Shown: piece by piece, positions 1 through 13,352 of the stretch
Position numbering within the stretch: position 1 is the stretch's first letter
Layout of the letters: each line of letters starts with the position of its first letter
Assembly: GCA_018894105.1 (NCBI GenBank)
Contig: CM032128.1
Location: 24,471,001-24,535,000 of the forward strand
Origin: Jacaranda mimosifolia
Lineage: Eukaryota; Streptophyta; Magnoliopsida; Lamiales; Bignoniaceae
Length of the DNA: 64,000 bases
Direction: 5' to 3'
Notes under the pieces: generated by a model
What the model was told of the DNA's origin: nothing
The model's database searches: none
What the model saw: only the letters and a program-made list of their open reading frames with translations
Translations under genes and position numbers: made by a program

Positions 1-1140
1 GTGATATTCTCTTTGCATTTGGTTGACAGAGTAATGGAGCTTGTGACATTAATCAAAATTTAAGGTACAGGTAATTCTTCCTAAGGCTCTTTGGTGTTCT
101 TGCATCATCTTCTGTTTACTGTTAGTTGGGGCTTTGTTTCGGTATTGGTTTTACCTTGTTGCAGCTGTAATGTTGACAGGGTATACCCAGTATGTAACAA
201 TTTTGGATGGTTTTCTAGTTTGTGCCACTTTGAGTGAACTGATAAGCTATATTCTCTCCAGAAAATACTGTTAAATTAATCTATGCAATTTTAGAGTGGA
301 CTGCATTCTTAGCTCACATATTTAGGAAGATAGAAGTGATTTTCATAGTTTAAGGTAATTGCAGAGAATGTGATGACTTGGAATGCATTTGTATTTGGAT
401 GCACCATAAGCAAAATTAGTTGACCGCCATATTTGATATGTAACAAAATAAGCATTGGATTAATGATATTTACTTGCAAACTGTGTGGATCATTACATGC
501 CCAAGTTTCTGGTTTTATGATAATATAAAAATATGGCAAGTACAGTAGACTATGGTACTAAGGTATAAAATTTAATTAAGTTGATATTATACAATTAATG
601 TTACGTAATATAAATTGTTATTTGACTTGTGATTTGTGCACGCTTTTTGGATTTGTGGTATTTTAGCATCAGGAATCATATATTTTTCAAATTGGTTGGT
701 TCGTGGAGAGTATCCTGACTAGTTTTACCTTTTTGTCAAATTATTTCTATACTCGTAAAGAGAAGTTTAAACCCCAAGTATGTTGTGCCGCTATTTTTCT
801 ATAATGCTTTGTTGTTGAACTATGGTTATGTCTTAAACAATCTGGCATAATTAATCCATTTTTCTATGTGATGGCCAGTTATTAAAGTGTGTCTGTGTGT
901 ACATATATTTTTGTGATAGTGCATATATTCTGAATTAAGGTTGGTCTTGTATTAGTATCTAATTTAAGACAAGCATACTATTAACCATCTGTGCTCTGTT
1001 TCCTTTTAGATTTGTTGTAGGGTATTGACATGGATTTGAATACCAAAATTCGTATTTTTATATGGATTTATATATTTTTACTATGAAGGATTGTTTGCAT
1101 CCTTTTGCTTTATCATGTTTATGTTATACATTATAGGAGT
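1..1140. other. AT-rich stretch without a recognisable gene
   Basis: No open frame here resembles a protein family I know. The last few bases before 1141 end in a splice-acceptor-like TTATAG followed by the Harbinger transposase frame, so part of this stretch may be the 5' region or first intron of that element. The first 150 bases could equally be the tail of an unseen upstream gene; nothing in the sequence decides this. Confidence 0.4.
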
Positions 1141-4100
1141 ATGAAGGGTATGCCTAGGAGGTGGAGCGTGATCTGTAAGATACCAGATCAGCTAAAACAC
1201 TTGAGAGAGATTGTGGAAATAAATGATCAAGTGTGCTTGGATAACTTGTGTATGGATAGAAATGCATTCTGGAGGCTTTATTATTTGCTTGAGCATGTAG
1301 GGGGCCTTCGACACGAAAAGTTTGTATCAATTCCAAAAAAATGGCCACTTTTTTATCCATACAAGCACATCATAAGAAAAATATGATCGTGAAACATGAT
1401 TTTAAAAGATCCATTCACACAGTTGGCAAGGATTTCAAACAATATATGAAGGCAGTTATAAAGATTAGCCCATTGCTCTTTGTCTGCAACGCCCTGACCA
1501 GGAAGCACCTGCTTTCGGCCGAGATGCTACTCAAACAGTACCACATGTCTTCTTTATAACAAAAAATACAGTTTCCAAAATTCCAAAATAATTAATTTAC
1601 AACAACATTCATCGGATATTCAATTCTGAATCGAAATATCTCGAATCACACTTAGCACTTCTATCACCCTCATTACCTTATAGTTCCTGTGGGCTAGTCT
1701 GTCTTCGTCACTCGATTTTATCTGGGGTAAAGAACGGAGAGCAATGATAGACCAACATAAGTCCGAATGACTTAGTGAGATAGTTTAGCAATAGCAACAA
1801 AGTGACAATTTCACAATTATTACATAAGAAACAAATAAAAGCATGAATATTTTCAGAAGTTGTGAGAGAAGGTTTTAGTCAAAGTTTTGAGGGGATCCAT
1901 CGCACTACCGTCCTATACCAGTGATGAGACTTCATAAAATTCACTATCTTTCATAGAGGTTTAAATCTCAACTACGATTAGAGAGGGGGTCGACATGCCA
2001 TTTGAATATCCACTGGATTCTAGTTAAATATTTGAGATTCAAAGTATAAGTGTTAGGCATACCGAGTAACTGAATATAATTTAACAAAACATTTTCACTG
2101 TTAAGTTGTTGGCAGTTCTCCTACCTTATCACTCCACTTTCAAAAACATGAAAATCCTTATTCCTCTATTCCAAGTGATCGGCTCGGATAATATACTATA
2201 ACCAGTAGGCATGGCTAGCTACATGCCTTATCCCCCTATGGCCAACTACCTCCAGCGGACTACGGAGCCAGATGTAATAAGTAGGGTATCAGCAGGAGAT
2301 CGGTCACCGTCGATCTGTTCCGCTTGGTCCGTCCCAAGCTAATCCCAGGGCCCACCCCAAGGGTATTACTTATATCAGTTATATTCATCCATATCATATA
2401 TGGTGTCCAGCTACATTGTAAATTATATATCGAGTCGCCATGTTAAGGAACACATAAATAATTTCAGCAACATACTGGTTTTCTAAATGGCATGACGATA
2501 TTTTGAAATCATTTTCAGCTTTCTCAACACATCGCCAATTTCAGATAAAGCGATATCAATCTAAATTCATAGAAGTGCTTAATATAGGAGGGCGATGTGG
2601 ACTACTATTTCTAACACATAGGTTGAAAGGAAACGGATGTTCTTTGCCCAGCAAAGGATCTCATACTGTTGAGTATAAACTCACTTGAAAAATGCAGAGG
2701 AAGTCTTAATCGTATAGTCACTCAGGTTTTGGTTTCTTAGTCAGACCGAGCACTGTCATAAGACAACCCAAGTTATCATTTTGTCAACCTTTCTGAATCC
2801 CAACTATAAATATAGTTAATATCTTTATCAAAATTAAGATTATTCTGACACTTGAGTTCAATTATATCTTATGTTACGTGGCCTTAATCCTCCAATTATA
2901 AGATACTTCAGCATTACGAGATTTTACTTACTCGAGCCCCTTTAATCTTTCTTTATTGTCTTATTGTTTTAACCACATCAATAACTTTACGTACTCGAGC
3001 CAACTAAATCCTTAACCTACCCCCAACAAGCTTTATTCACCACTTTACTTATTTTCAGTACGCGATGAGGGTCCCGGAACCAATTAGGTTCTATGGGTCG
3101 ACTTGATCCAAGTTGGATAATTCATTCTCGTTCTAACATTTATATAACTTAACTTTGTAATTTAACTCAAATCCTTCCTCATAGAATAACAGGTCATATT
3201 ATCAAACCCAAGAACATAGACTTAAATCAATTTTTCTTAACTTATTAAACTTAGTTCAGGTAATTAATCTTTTAGTTAATACTTACAACATTACGTCGTT
3301 AGCTTGAGTCAAATTACAATTCAATACTTTCGATTTAATGAACATTTAATCAAAATTTTAAAAAACGATCGAATTAATATTCGATATGAAAATTTCCAAA
3401 ATCGAATCGAATCGAGATCTAATTTCAAGTCGGGAATAGCCTTGATGAGTCCGGGGGTCAAAACTGAACTTGCTGCCTTGGAGCCGCCGCCATGCGTCGC
3501 CGCCTGACCACCACGTGCCGCCGTCTGTGTACACACCACCACCATCAGTTGGTGCATTTCACTGAGCCGTTGATAGCCCCAAGCCAATTTCGCCGTTCGT
3601 CGCCTCCTTGTAAAAGAATTGTGATAAAACTGATGTCAAAGCCCTAGCGCCGCCGCCGCTATTTCGCTTCAATTACTCCGCCGTTACCCGTTGAAAATCC
3701 AATTAGAGGGTACCAAAACATTCCTTTCACCAAGCCCATCAAAACCTACCAGTTAATTTCCAATTTTCGTCGCTGGAAATGTTAAACCCGCCACCACCGA
3801 CGTTGAGCTCTTTTGCGATTGAAAGTTTTGGTGATTCACCGATTGTTTGGGGAAGTTTTTGGTACCGTTGTATTTCCTAAGCTGAGAGGAATCTAAAGGT
3901 AGCTTTAGTTTCTAGTTTTGTGAAGAAATGAGGGAGAATCGAGTTTAGAAGGAGTAGGGGTTGCTTTGGAGAATTTGAAAAAGTTTCATCCTTAATCCTA
4001 TATATAGAAAATATTTTCTAACTCCTTCAATTTGACCCCCAAAACTATTGACCGACCTTAATTAGGTCCCTAAAGCTTTGAACTGCCTTCCTTTTGACCC

Positions 4101-5334
4101 CTAAGTTTCAATTAAGGCCAATCGCTTTTAATTCTTACATATTGACCCAAAAAATTCCTATCTCTAGATTTTCAAGTCCAAATTTAATTATTTTAAAGTC
4201 CTTAGACTTTTAATTCTCCCACATTGACCCCCTAAATTTTATAATCTTAGTCAATCAAGTCCTTCTTTTATTTACGATTCAACCTCTCGATCAAAGATTT
4301 TTAATTCCATGTCGTAATTAAATCTAGTCCAAAATTAGCCTAGCCAAATTTATCACTTTCCTACTTTATTTTATTTAGTATTTCAAAATTTGGGGTGTTA
4401 CATTATCGATCCTCAACCCGCCAATGATGATTGTACTAGTGAAATATGGAGATGCTTTAAGGTATGTTTAAATCCACGAATGATTAAATTCACTCTTCCA
4501 TATTAATTTACAGTGAGTTTATTTAACTTTTCATTTATATCGTGTAGGGTTTTCTTGGCGCCCTCGATGGGACCTATGTCCTAGTGTGTACCAGCAAGTG
4601 AACAAGTAAAGTACAAGTTTAGGAATGGTGATATAACTGTGAATGTCCTTGGTGTATGCAATTGCGAAATGAATTTCATTTATATATTTGTTGGATGGGA
4701 TGGCTCCGTTGCAGATAGTAGGGCGTTACACGCGGCTGTTAACAAACCTAATGGACTAAAAGTCCCTGTTAGTAAGTTGAAATTATATGCCGTGTGATTA
4801 AAAGTGCCAACTACTTGTATATTATTGTTTCTTACACTTCAATATTATCTAACCTGAGTCATGCATTTGTAGGAAATTACTACCTATGCGATGCCGGCTA
4901 CACCAAATCATCAATTGTGAAGATTTTTAACCCCATATCGTGGGGTCAGATGCTACTTTGACGATTGGAATAATAGAGCATTAGCAACACAATACCCTCG
5001 CGCGTATTTCAATATGAAACATGTTAGGGCACACAATGTGATTGAGAGGGCTTTTGGACTCTTGAAAGGGTAATGGGCTGTGCTAAGGAGCACCATTTAC
5101 TATCCAATCAAGATACAAATTATGATAATATTGGCGTGTGCACTGCTACACAATTACATTTGCACATAGATGCTTGGTGACCCTTTAGAGGATACTGTAT
5201 TAGGGGGGATAGAAGGGGTTGATGAACAAATAAATGTTGGTCATATTGAGATAATTGAGAGCTCTTTTGAGTGGAGTAACTGGCATGATCAGTTGGTTGC
5301 CAATATGTACCAATCGTGGAGGGAAGTTCACTAG
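1141..5334 (+). pseudogene. PIF/Harbinger (ALP1-like) transposase, decayed and split by an LTR-type insertion
   Basis: This is the remains of a DDE_Tnp_4-type nuclease that excises and inserts Harbinger elements. The N-terminal part lies at 1141-1484 (CLDNLCMDRNAFWRLYYLL, then AHHKKNMIVKHDFKRS after a frame change near 1340). The catalytic part resumes at 4408: DPQPANDDCTSEIWRCFK, an intron of about 90 bp (donor GTATGT near 4461, acceptor GTGTAG near 4547), GFLGALDGTYV (first Asp), VGWDGSVADSRALHAAV, YYLCDAGY (second Asp) and HNVIERAFGLLKG (Glu). The frame ends at TAG 5332-5334. Several in-frame stops (for example after GLLKG) and shifts show it is dead. Removing 1485-4402 plus one target copy rejoins the frame, which supports a single insertion into an older transposase. 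A companion Myb/SANT ORF follows on the same strand, as usual for Harbinger. Confidence 0.85.
1485..4402 (-). mobile_element. LTR-type insertion A (solo LTR or non-autonomous unit, 2.9 kb)
   Basis: The unit reads TGCAACGCCC...GGGGTGTTACA on the plus strand, so on the minus strand it begins TGTAACACCCC, the same terminus class as the LTRs at 36213-39587. It is flanked by near-identical 5-bp repeats, TTGTC (1480-1484) and TTATC (4403-4407), and interrupts a Harbinger transposase. Inside are no long ORFs, a proline/GC-rich patch at 3480-3560, and a tail of repeated TTGACCCC-like phrases (4020-4260). The internal order (GACTTAGTGAG near 1770, then a GCTGAGAGGAAT-like block near 3880, then the TTGACCCC tail) matches insertion B at 16309-18782. 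No gag or pol was found. A long solo LTR of a Ty3-type element is my first choice, a non-autonomous internal-plus-LTR unit my second. Confidence 0.6.
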
Positions 5335-5783
5335 ATGTTTGTGTAATCATTACAATCCAATAAAAGGCAGTAGTAGGACATGTCCAGGCAGTGGGATTAA
5401 TGATATAACTAAACCTATATATAGAATACTTGATCGTAAATGCTGGGTTTCAAAGATATATTTTAAACTATGGTGTATCGGTAATGTTTGATGTGCGTAT
5501 TATTAGTTTGAAATTTAATATGTGGTTTTTGAACAAAGTATGGTTTGGCATTTCTTTGTTTTACTCTTTGTGTGCACCTATGAGCCGCGCTCTGACTATT
5601 TGTCAGTTAAAGTATTGCTAAATGATAAGTTTACTGTGCTACTTACTTGTATGTCAAATTAATATCTTGAAGTTAATTGATAAAAGTATCTTTGCTTGTA
5701 AATAACAGGTCATGGCGTAATTTGGATGCTCATCTCACAGCACCAAAAGATCAAACAAAGCACTAGCTACCCCATGACGTTTC

Positions 5784-6797
5784 TTGACCCATCAAGAGGA
5801 GGAGGTATTCATACATGCACTAAAAAACTTGTGTGCTAGTGTTTGGTGTTGCAATGGCTCTTTCAAGGATGGTTACACAATAAGGTTGGAGACAATGCTT
5901 GCCCAAAAATTCCTAGATTGTGGCATCCTCGTCAAACATATCAAATCAAAGCTCCAAGTATGGAAAAAACATACTCAACTCTACGAGGCACACTTGGTTG
6001 TAGTGGAGCTAGGGGCGTAAGTATGGATTCTACGAAACATATGATTACATTGGAGATCAAGGTAGTTTGAGCTTAATGCATTAAGGTATAAAATACATTT
6101 CTTGGTGACATTTTGTGACACAATCGTGCAACTATTAACCAAACCAAGCATTCTTAAGTCCATTAACATATTGTGTAGGCGAATCCTAATGCAGCAAAGC
6201 TTAGTAGGAAGCCACACCTTTGGTACGATAGTTGGGTGGAGATCTTTGGGAATGATAAGGTCACCGGAGAACAAGCAACTAATGTCGCAAATATTGTACA
6301 GGAGTTACTACATAGGTCCCAGAACGAGGGAAATAAGGCAATTGAGAGTGGAGATTTACTATAATGTATTTCATGCGGGGACTAATCTCGAACTTGATGT
6401 TGTATCTGTGACTCCACCATCGGGCTCTGAGTAAAAAGAAAAAAAGGCATCCTTATTGGGCAAACAAAAGAGGATCGACCTATGTGCTATTGACTTCGGA
6501 ACGATGATAGGGACACTGCTTGAAGACACCAAAACCACCCTAAGGAGTATCACTGAAAAGCTACTACAGCCGTAAGCACATACGCCAGACTTGGACTCAT
6601 CATTAAGAACTTCTTTATTTGAGGCTCTACAAGGTATTTTGGATCTTGTTATTAATGATCAAATCAAAACTATGCATCATCTGGCACACAATAAGGTGGA
6701 TATAGATGTTTTTTGGGGGATGAACAAAGAGGCCCCGGCCTATTTCGTCTCTTTGTTGCTTTTTGGTACACTGCGTTCTCCTACGCATTCTCATTAG
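5784..6797 (+). pseudogene. Harbinger ORF1-type Myb/SANT-like DNA-binding protein, decayed
   Basis: This is the companion protein of Harbinger transposases, which binds DNA through a Myb/SANT-like (trihelix-related) domain. The first exon contains EEEVFIHALKNLCASVWCC and LAQKFLDCGILVKHIKSKL, typical of the plant Myb/SANT-like domain (PF12776 class). An intron of about 117 bp (donor after 6061, acceptor TGTGTAG ending 6178) precedes NPNAAKLSRKPHLWYDSW and VEIFGNDKVTGEQ, which are common in this family. A C-terminal part near 6500-6797 (TKTTLRSITEKLL, then LRTSLFEALQGILDLV) matches the usual helical tail. Frame changes and stops occur near 6010, 6434 and 6575, so it is not functional. It lies directly downstream of the broken transposase in the same orientation. 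Confidence 0.7.
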
Positions 6798-6913
6798 CCT
6801 ACAATTGCACTTTGAGTTATCAATGTAGTCTGCATCGTAGCCTATTAGGGCCTTAGGACCTTCTTAGATAGTATTTTAGTCTGTTAATGTTTGTACTATT
6901 TGGGGGTGCTGCA

Positions 6914-9900
6914 TAGGGGTGAGAAAAATTATCCATTAACTGAAAAAATCGACCGAATCGAAACCGAATTCACCGAACTGTTTTGTCCAATTTATTTTTG
7001 GTTCGGTTAACGGTTAATTTTTTTACAATTTTTGGTTTTCGGTGCGATGCGGTTAATTTTCATAAAAAATCGATTAAAAATTGAATTAACCGAAATAAAA
7101 GCTACATCGTTTTGTTGTATTAGGATTTAGGGCTTGTACAATTCATTTTACTCATTTACACTCTCAAAAGTCAAGATTATTATCAAATCTCAATTCTCAG
7201 CCAAACAGCCACTGCCCGTCGCCTTGCGCCCCTGCCCATCCCAAATCGGTAAACCTAGTCATCCTCCTCAATGGCTTACGGCTCGGCCCTCACCCCTCGC
7301 CTCAGTGCACACTGCACAGCGTCTTAGCCAGTGAGTCAGTGACCCAGTCCAGGCAGTCCTCGGCTCCTCGCCGGTCACCCAGGCCACTCGGTACTTCCAA
7401 CTTCCAAGCCCACTACCCAGATAATCCAGCTTCCAGGGCTCGCCCGTCACTTCCATCAACACCAATAGCCAGCAGGTAGCACACAGTCTTCACGGCCCAC
7501 TTCCCAAACCAGTCAGCTTCAGCAAGTTCTCGCCGGAGCAGGAGCAGGCCCTTGGTCAGCAGCAACAAGTTCTTTGTTATTTATTCTTCAATCTTCTCTG
7601 TTTTTTATTCCATTTTTTTTTGCAAACTCTAATTGATTTTGTGGCAAACTAATTGATTGAATTTGTGGCAAAATCTTGGTCTCTGGGTTGCTCTATTTCC
7701 TTATTGTATAATAATTACTAGTATGATAAAGGTATAGAATTGATCCATGTGTTTAAAGTGAGAGATTTTTGAGGATTAAACAATGTTATTTTGATTTTTA
7801 ACTAAAATGGGTATGCGGTAGATCTTCATGAGGTGGGATCATTTGGTTCCTTTTCTTATACTCTGTTTCTGCTATGCTGAGACATTGAAATTTTTAACTG
7901 TTATGGATAGTTAATATGCCCTCAGTCTTTCCTTCTTAATTTTCTCGTTTGGTCAGTTTAAGTTCCTTTTTGTTCCATTTTCACTAAATAGGCAATGAGG
8001 TTGAATGATATGCTGATGTTAACACTGATTATCCTTTTATATTATGTGATCCTCTTTATGTCATTTCCTTGCCTGATATCACATAATGATCAAGAAAAAT
8101 AGTTGTTGTCTTTTAGTTTGTATTTAAATTGACGAGATAATGTTTAATAGATATGGGGATTCGGATTATTATATGCATTGAATCGTCCATCCAAACAATT
8201 GAACGGCCTATTTCTTTTCTGAGATCTCCACCTAATAATGTTTCATTTCTTAATAACTCTCATCTCAGGTCTCTACCACTAGTTTTATAGTTGAGAATGT
8301 AATATGTTTTTGGGGATTGAAAATACCTATTATTTTCATAATTTGAACCCATGCAAACTTTGTGTCAATTCAAACATGAACATTAATTCTTGGATGGAGG
8401 ATATTGCTTATATCAATGATAAAATGGATGGAGTATATCTTTGTTTATTTATTTAATGTTAATTTGCAAAAGGGTGGATATGAATAAGATTATTTACCAT
8501 AAAGATATCATTTTTCTGTCTTTTCTTTTGGTGGCCTTATTATCTATGTTGGCTGGTTTTAGTTGAAGGACTGCATTGGATGATTTCTTTTTCTCTATTT
8601 TCTTACAATGTGGAGGCAAATGGATTGAGTGTCAAACTAATTAAGCTAATTAAAATATGTCAAACTAATTCATGTTGTTTTGTGTATTGTTTGGTGTTTT
8701 TCAGATGTTTTCAGATTCTCAAGAATCCCATCAAATGCCACAAGGCACCCAACAAGAGGAGAATTCAAATTCAATATCTATACCCCACAGTGATGAAATT
8801 GAAAAATCCGGGAAGCTCCCAAAAAAAAGGTCAAAAGTATGGGAACATTTTGAGATGATTGTTGATAAAGAAACGGGCTTCATCAAAGGCAAATGCAAGT
8901 ATTGTCAAAAAGAATATGCTGCTGATACTAGGAGAAGTGGTACCAGTGCACTTAACTATCACGTGAAAGCATGCAAGAAAATGCCAGGTAATGAAGATGG
9001 GAAACAAAAACACTTGTCTTTGCAACCATTGGGGGATTGTGAAAATACTGGTACGTTGTCAAATTGGAAGTTTGATCAAGTAGCTATTAGACAAAGTCTT
9101 ACACGTATGATTATTATTGATGAGCTGCCATTTAAATTTGTTGAAGTAGAAGGGTTTAAACAGTTTATGCATGATGCATGCCCTAGGTTCAAAATTCCTT
9201 CTAGATGGACTGTTTCATGTGATTGTTTTCAGTTGTATATGGATGAGAGACTGGTTTTGAAAAATTATTTGAAAAATAATGAGCAAAGGATTTCTATAAC
9301 TACTGACACATGGACATCCATTCAGCAAATTAATGACATGTGCATCACTGCTCATTTCATTGATAAGGATTGGAAGTTGCATAAGAAAATCTTGAATTTT
9401 TGTCAAATTTCTAGTTATAAGGGTGAATTGATTGATAGGGCAATTGAGACATGCTTACTTGAGTGGGGGATAGATAAGGTATTTACTATTACAGTGGACA
9501 ATGCTAGCTCAAATGATGTTGCAATTGATTACTTAAAAAAGAAATTTATTAATTGGGGAACTAGTGTTGGAAATTGCAAGTACTTACACATGAGGTGCAT
9601 TGCTCACATAATCAATCTAATTGTGCTTGATGGTTTAAAGGACTTGGATTCATCAATCAAAGGGGTTAGAGAGGCAATGAAATATATTAGGCAATCTCCA
9701 GCTAGACTTAAGAAATTCAAGGAGTGTGCCGAGTCAGTGCAAATTCAGTGCAAGAGTTCATTATGTTTAGATATGTGCACCATGTGGAATTCTACTTATT
9801 TAATGTTGAGTGTAGCTGAGAAGTGTGAGAGAGCATTTGATATATTTGAGTTAGCAGATCCATACTTCAAAGTTGATGTTGATGTAAGTTCGAAGGGTTT

Positions 9901-11624
9901 CATAAATTGGGATGTTGTGAGAAGAATGACAGCTATGTTGCAACTTTTTTATGATACCACATTGCACATTTCTGGCTCATTGTACGTTACATCTAATACA
10001 TTTTGGACTGAAATTAGTGATTTACTTGGTGCAATCCTAGAATGGACTCGAAGTGATGATTTAAATGTAAGGGGAATAGGTATAAGAATGAAGACAAAGT
10101 TTGACAAATATTGGGGAAATGTTGAGAGAATGAATAAGCTTATCTTTTTTGCTGTTGTACTTGATCCTTGTGAAAAATTTATGGCAATGGAAGTTGCTTT
10201 TCGTGATATTTATGGTGTCGATGATGGTAGCAATTTTTTTGAGAGAGTGAAAGAGGTGAAAGAGGCACTTTATGATTTGTTTAAGGAGTAAAAGAAGATG
10301 TTTCAACCTGAGAGTAACCAAACAAATGAAACAAGTCAATCAAGTGCACCTTCAGGTAGTGAATTAGTAAGTATTGGAAAGCCAAGAGGACATTATAAGT
10401 TAATGGCCAAGAAGCAAAAAATGGAGAGTGGAAGTGGTTTTGATAGAAAATCCAAGCTTGATTTATATTTAGATGAGGCCTTGCAGGATGATAAAGATGA
10501 TTTTGATATTCTAAAGTGGTGGAAACTCAATTCTGAGCGATTTCCAATCCTTTCACACATGGCTCGAGATATTTTGGTTGTTCCTATCTCCACAGTAGCT
10601 TCTGAATCTACGTTTAGCACTGGCAGGAGGGTTCTTGATCCATTCAGAAGTTCTTTAACTCCTAAGGTGGTGGAAGGTTTGATATGTGCACAAGATTGGC
10701 TTCGAAAATCTCATCAATTAAATGTTGAAGAAGATTTAGATGAAGTTGAGAAGTTTGAGAATGGTATGTTATAATTTTTTTTACATATCATTTACATGTT
10801 CTATTTAGTTTTATGTGCATTTAGTAATTAAATAACTTATTTTGATAATTCAGATTTGCCAATTATTGGATTTGGTGGAAGTGTCCCGAGTGGGATTAGC
10901 TTCTAATCAGTTGAGTTGGTACTTTCTCTATTTATTCAACAAAGAGTAATATTCTGAGTTAAACTTGTTTGCCATTGATAAGTAATGTAGAAAACTATAA
11001 ATTGTTGCTGACATGATTTGTTACTTGATTTTTTATTCAGTTTTCGTTGATCTTTTGCAAAGTGGAGGTTCTTTTTTTTGGGACAGTCAATCCATTTGTC
11101 TCTCTTGGATCATGCTTAGCTGATTGAATTATGGGGATTTAGAGGTTTCTAAATGTTGTTGCAAGTTGATGTTTTGATTTGATTTTGACGAATGTATTTG
11201 TTTTAGTTAGAATTTGTTGGTTTGCTTTTCTTTGAACTTTGATGAATGGTCATTTTGAATTTTGATGTCATTTCTTTTGGAATTTTGATGGATTGAATGG
11301 GTGGATCATATTTATGTTTTGAATCCTGGCTTAGAATGTTGAATGTTGAGCTTAAATTAGCTTGCAGTTTGCACAATCTGTTTGCTTTTTGGGGCAGAAG
11401 ATTAGCTCTTGTTTGGCTTATAAAATGAAAGGGAAAAAAATGGTCAACCGGTGAATTAACCGAACCAAACCAAAAATTTTTGGTTAATTATTTCGGTTAA
11501 CTAAAAATTTCGGTTAATCAAAAATTTCAGTGCGGTGAATGGTCATAAATTTTTATAAAATTTGGTAAATTAACCGATCGGTTCGGTTGGTAAATTTTAC
11601 CGAACCGACCGATGCTCACCCCTA
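6914..11624 (+). mobile_element. hAT transposon, nearly complete (4711 bp, 8-bp TSD)
   Basis: The ends are TAGGGGTGAG at 6914 and its reverse complement CTCACCCCTA ending at 11624. The element is flanked by a perfect 8-bp direct repeat GTGCTGCA (6906-6913 and 11625-11632), the target-site length of hAT elements. Subterminal regions (6950-7060 and 11440-11610) are full of CGGTTAA/TTAACCG-like motifs in both orientations, as expected for transposase binding. It encodes a BED-type transposase (8705-10906). It landed in the 3' flank of the older Harbinger element. The exact TSD and near-intact gene suggest fairly recent insertion. Confidence 0.92.
8705..10906 (+). pseudogene. hAT transposase (BED zinc finger, RICESLEEPER-like), one in-frame stop
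   Basis: The start ATG at 8705 directly follows an acceptor-like TTTTCAG. The order of domains is a BED zinc finger (KVWEHFEMIVDKETGFIKGK, then CKYC and a HVKAC pair, about residues 45-90), a central RNase H-like core with ITTDTWTS and MRCIAHIINLIVLDGL, and a C-terminal hAT dimerisation domain (DILKWWKLNSERFPILSHMA, then STVASESTFSTGRRVLDPFR). An intron (donor GTATGT at 10764, acceptor CAG ending 10853) joins a last exon encoding DLPIIGFGGSVPSGISF, typical of plant copies. A single TAA at 10289-10291 interrupts the frame after about 528 codons. The frame continues in phase from 10298, giving about 700 residues in all. I see no frameshift, so the lesion is one nonsense codon. Confidence 0.88.
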
Positions 11625-11632
11625 GTGCTGCA

Positions 11633-13350
11633 CTACTATTTTGATGACATTATATCTCTATTTTTGCTGCTATCTAAAAATACACTTCTGTTGGTCATGG
11701 CATGTGGCCTATTCCATGGAGCTTATCCTGTATGGTGACATCTACTTGATGTTTTTGCTACTTTTTTAATATACAGTAATGTCGGACATGGCATGTGACT
11801 AATTCAATTTGAATCTTATCTTGTATGGTGACTTCTATTTCAGTCTGTTTAGTCTTTGTTTCTACTTTATAAAACTGTTCAATTCTAGTTTTAGACTTTC
11901 CCTAGGAAGCAGCTGTCAGGTTGTTGAAAATGGTGACTTGTTCTTGGTTTTCTATCCCTTTTAATGCAGTAGCCAACAATGTTTTGGTAATAATTGTTTT
12001 ATAATGTTGGATCCGATGTTTGCTAATGTTCACATACATTGCATGGGGCTGAACCATTTTTCTTTATGTATGATTCTTCATGCCGGTTTACTTCATTGGA
12101 CTTATTTCATTGCTCTTGCATTAATGGTGGAAAATATTGTTTTTTCTGGATAAGTACATAATACACAATCTAGTTCAAGGAATAGATGATTTATAATGAT
12201 TAGTAACAAAATGGAAAATCGGCATGTTGTATATGTAGTTACGAATAATTCATACGTAAGGGCAAAATAAGGTGTATTGATATAAACTCCACCATGCCCC
12301 ATGGATTGTTGGTTGTATCTCAGAATTAAGATATACTTGCTCCAATTGGAAATTAGCACCACAAAATTGATCATATGATTTTTTTAATAAAGTATCAAAT
12401 GCTTAGTATGTATTTACAGTTGTGTATGGATAGAATTTTATTATTAAACATCAACCTCTTACAGTGTTGACCAGTTTAATTGTGCATTAATGACCATGAC
12501 AAGTGATCATATTATTTGTGGTCAATTAAGATAATTAATCAAACTTGGCTTCTTGCTTTATCTTTATAAATTAAATAGGTTCCATCTACTTTCTAGATTT
12601 TTAATTTAATTAACTATACTGTATCAACTCTATCTTTTACTAACTTTTTAAAAATATAATTAGTATATTTTTCAATATTCTAGTCATTATAATGAAATTA
12701 AATAGTAAATTGTTAATATATTATGTCATATAAATTTGGTATGTTGCCATGATTTTTGTTTAAACTTTCACATTATTATCTTGTTTTGTTTTGGATAGTT
12801 TCATTAAAATTTTGGATCTTTTTTCATCTCATCCTCTTGTTTTTTGTTTTGGTCTGTGTGGATAGTTTCATCTAACATGGAAATTTCAATTTTTGAATAC
12901 CCTTTTATTTAAAACATCAAAATAAAATACCAACCAAACAACATAAAATTTTGACATGGTAGCTAGTAACGACTACATAATCAATATTCCCATGCACATA
13001 CACACCAAACACAAACAAAAAACAAGCACACTACACTTCGTAAGAGGACAACGAAACTTATTATAACACAAGTGCGATGGAACCACAATAAGACATTCAA
13101 ATAGACCAAGACATCCTCATTTTTTGCCGCGCATCTTGGGAGTGGTATTGGAACTCACATGGGAGCTCGATGGGCCTCTACTTGGGGATGGTTGGAAAAT
13201 TCCAAACCATTCTCAGTCATCTTGCTCTGTCCATAGATTATCGTACACATCTAAGATGGGATCTACACGTGGAGTTGAAAACGCATTGGGGTTCGTTAAC
13301 TTCACTGAGTCCTGCTTGTATCGTCATGGCCATCAGTAGGGTATAAAATA
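11633..13350. other. Intergenic, with an old tandem duplication and AT-rich DNA
   Basis: This is the continuation of the sequence the hAT element entered. A diverged direct repeat is visible at about 11693-11765 and 11778-11850 (both contain CATGGCATGTG and CTTATC(C/T)TGTATGGTGAC). The rest is AT-rich with no credible coding frame. Confidence 0.4.
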
Positions 13351-13352
13351 TT

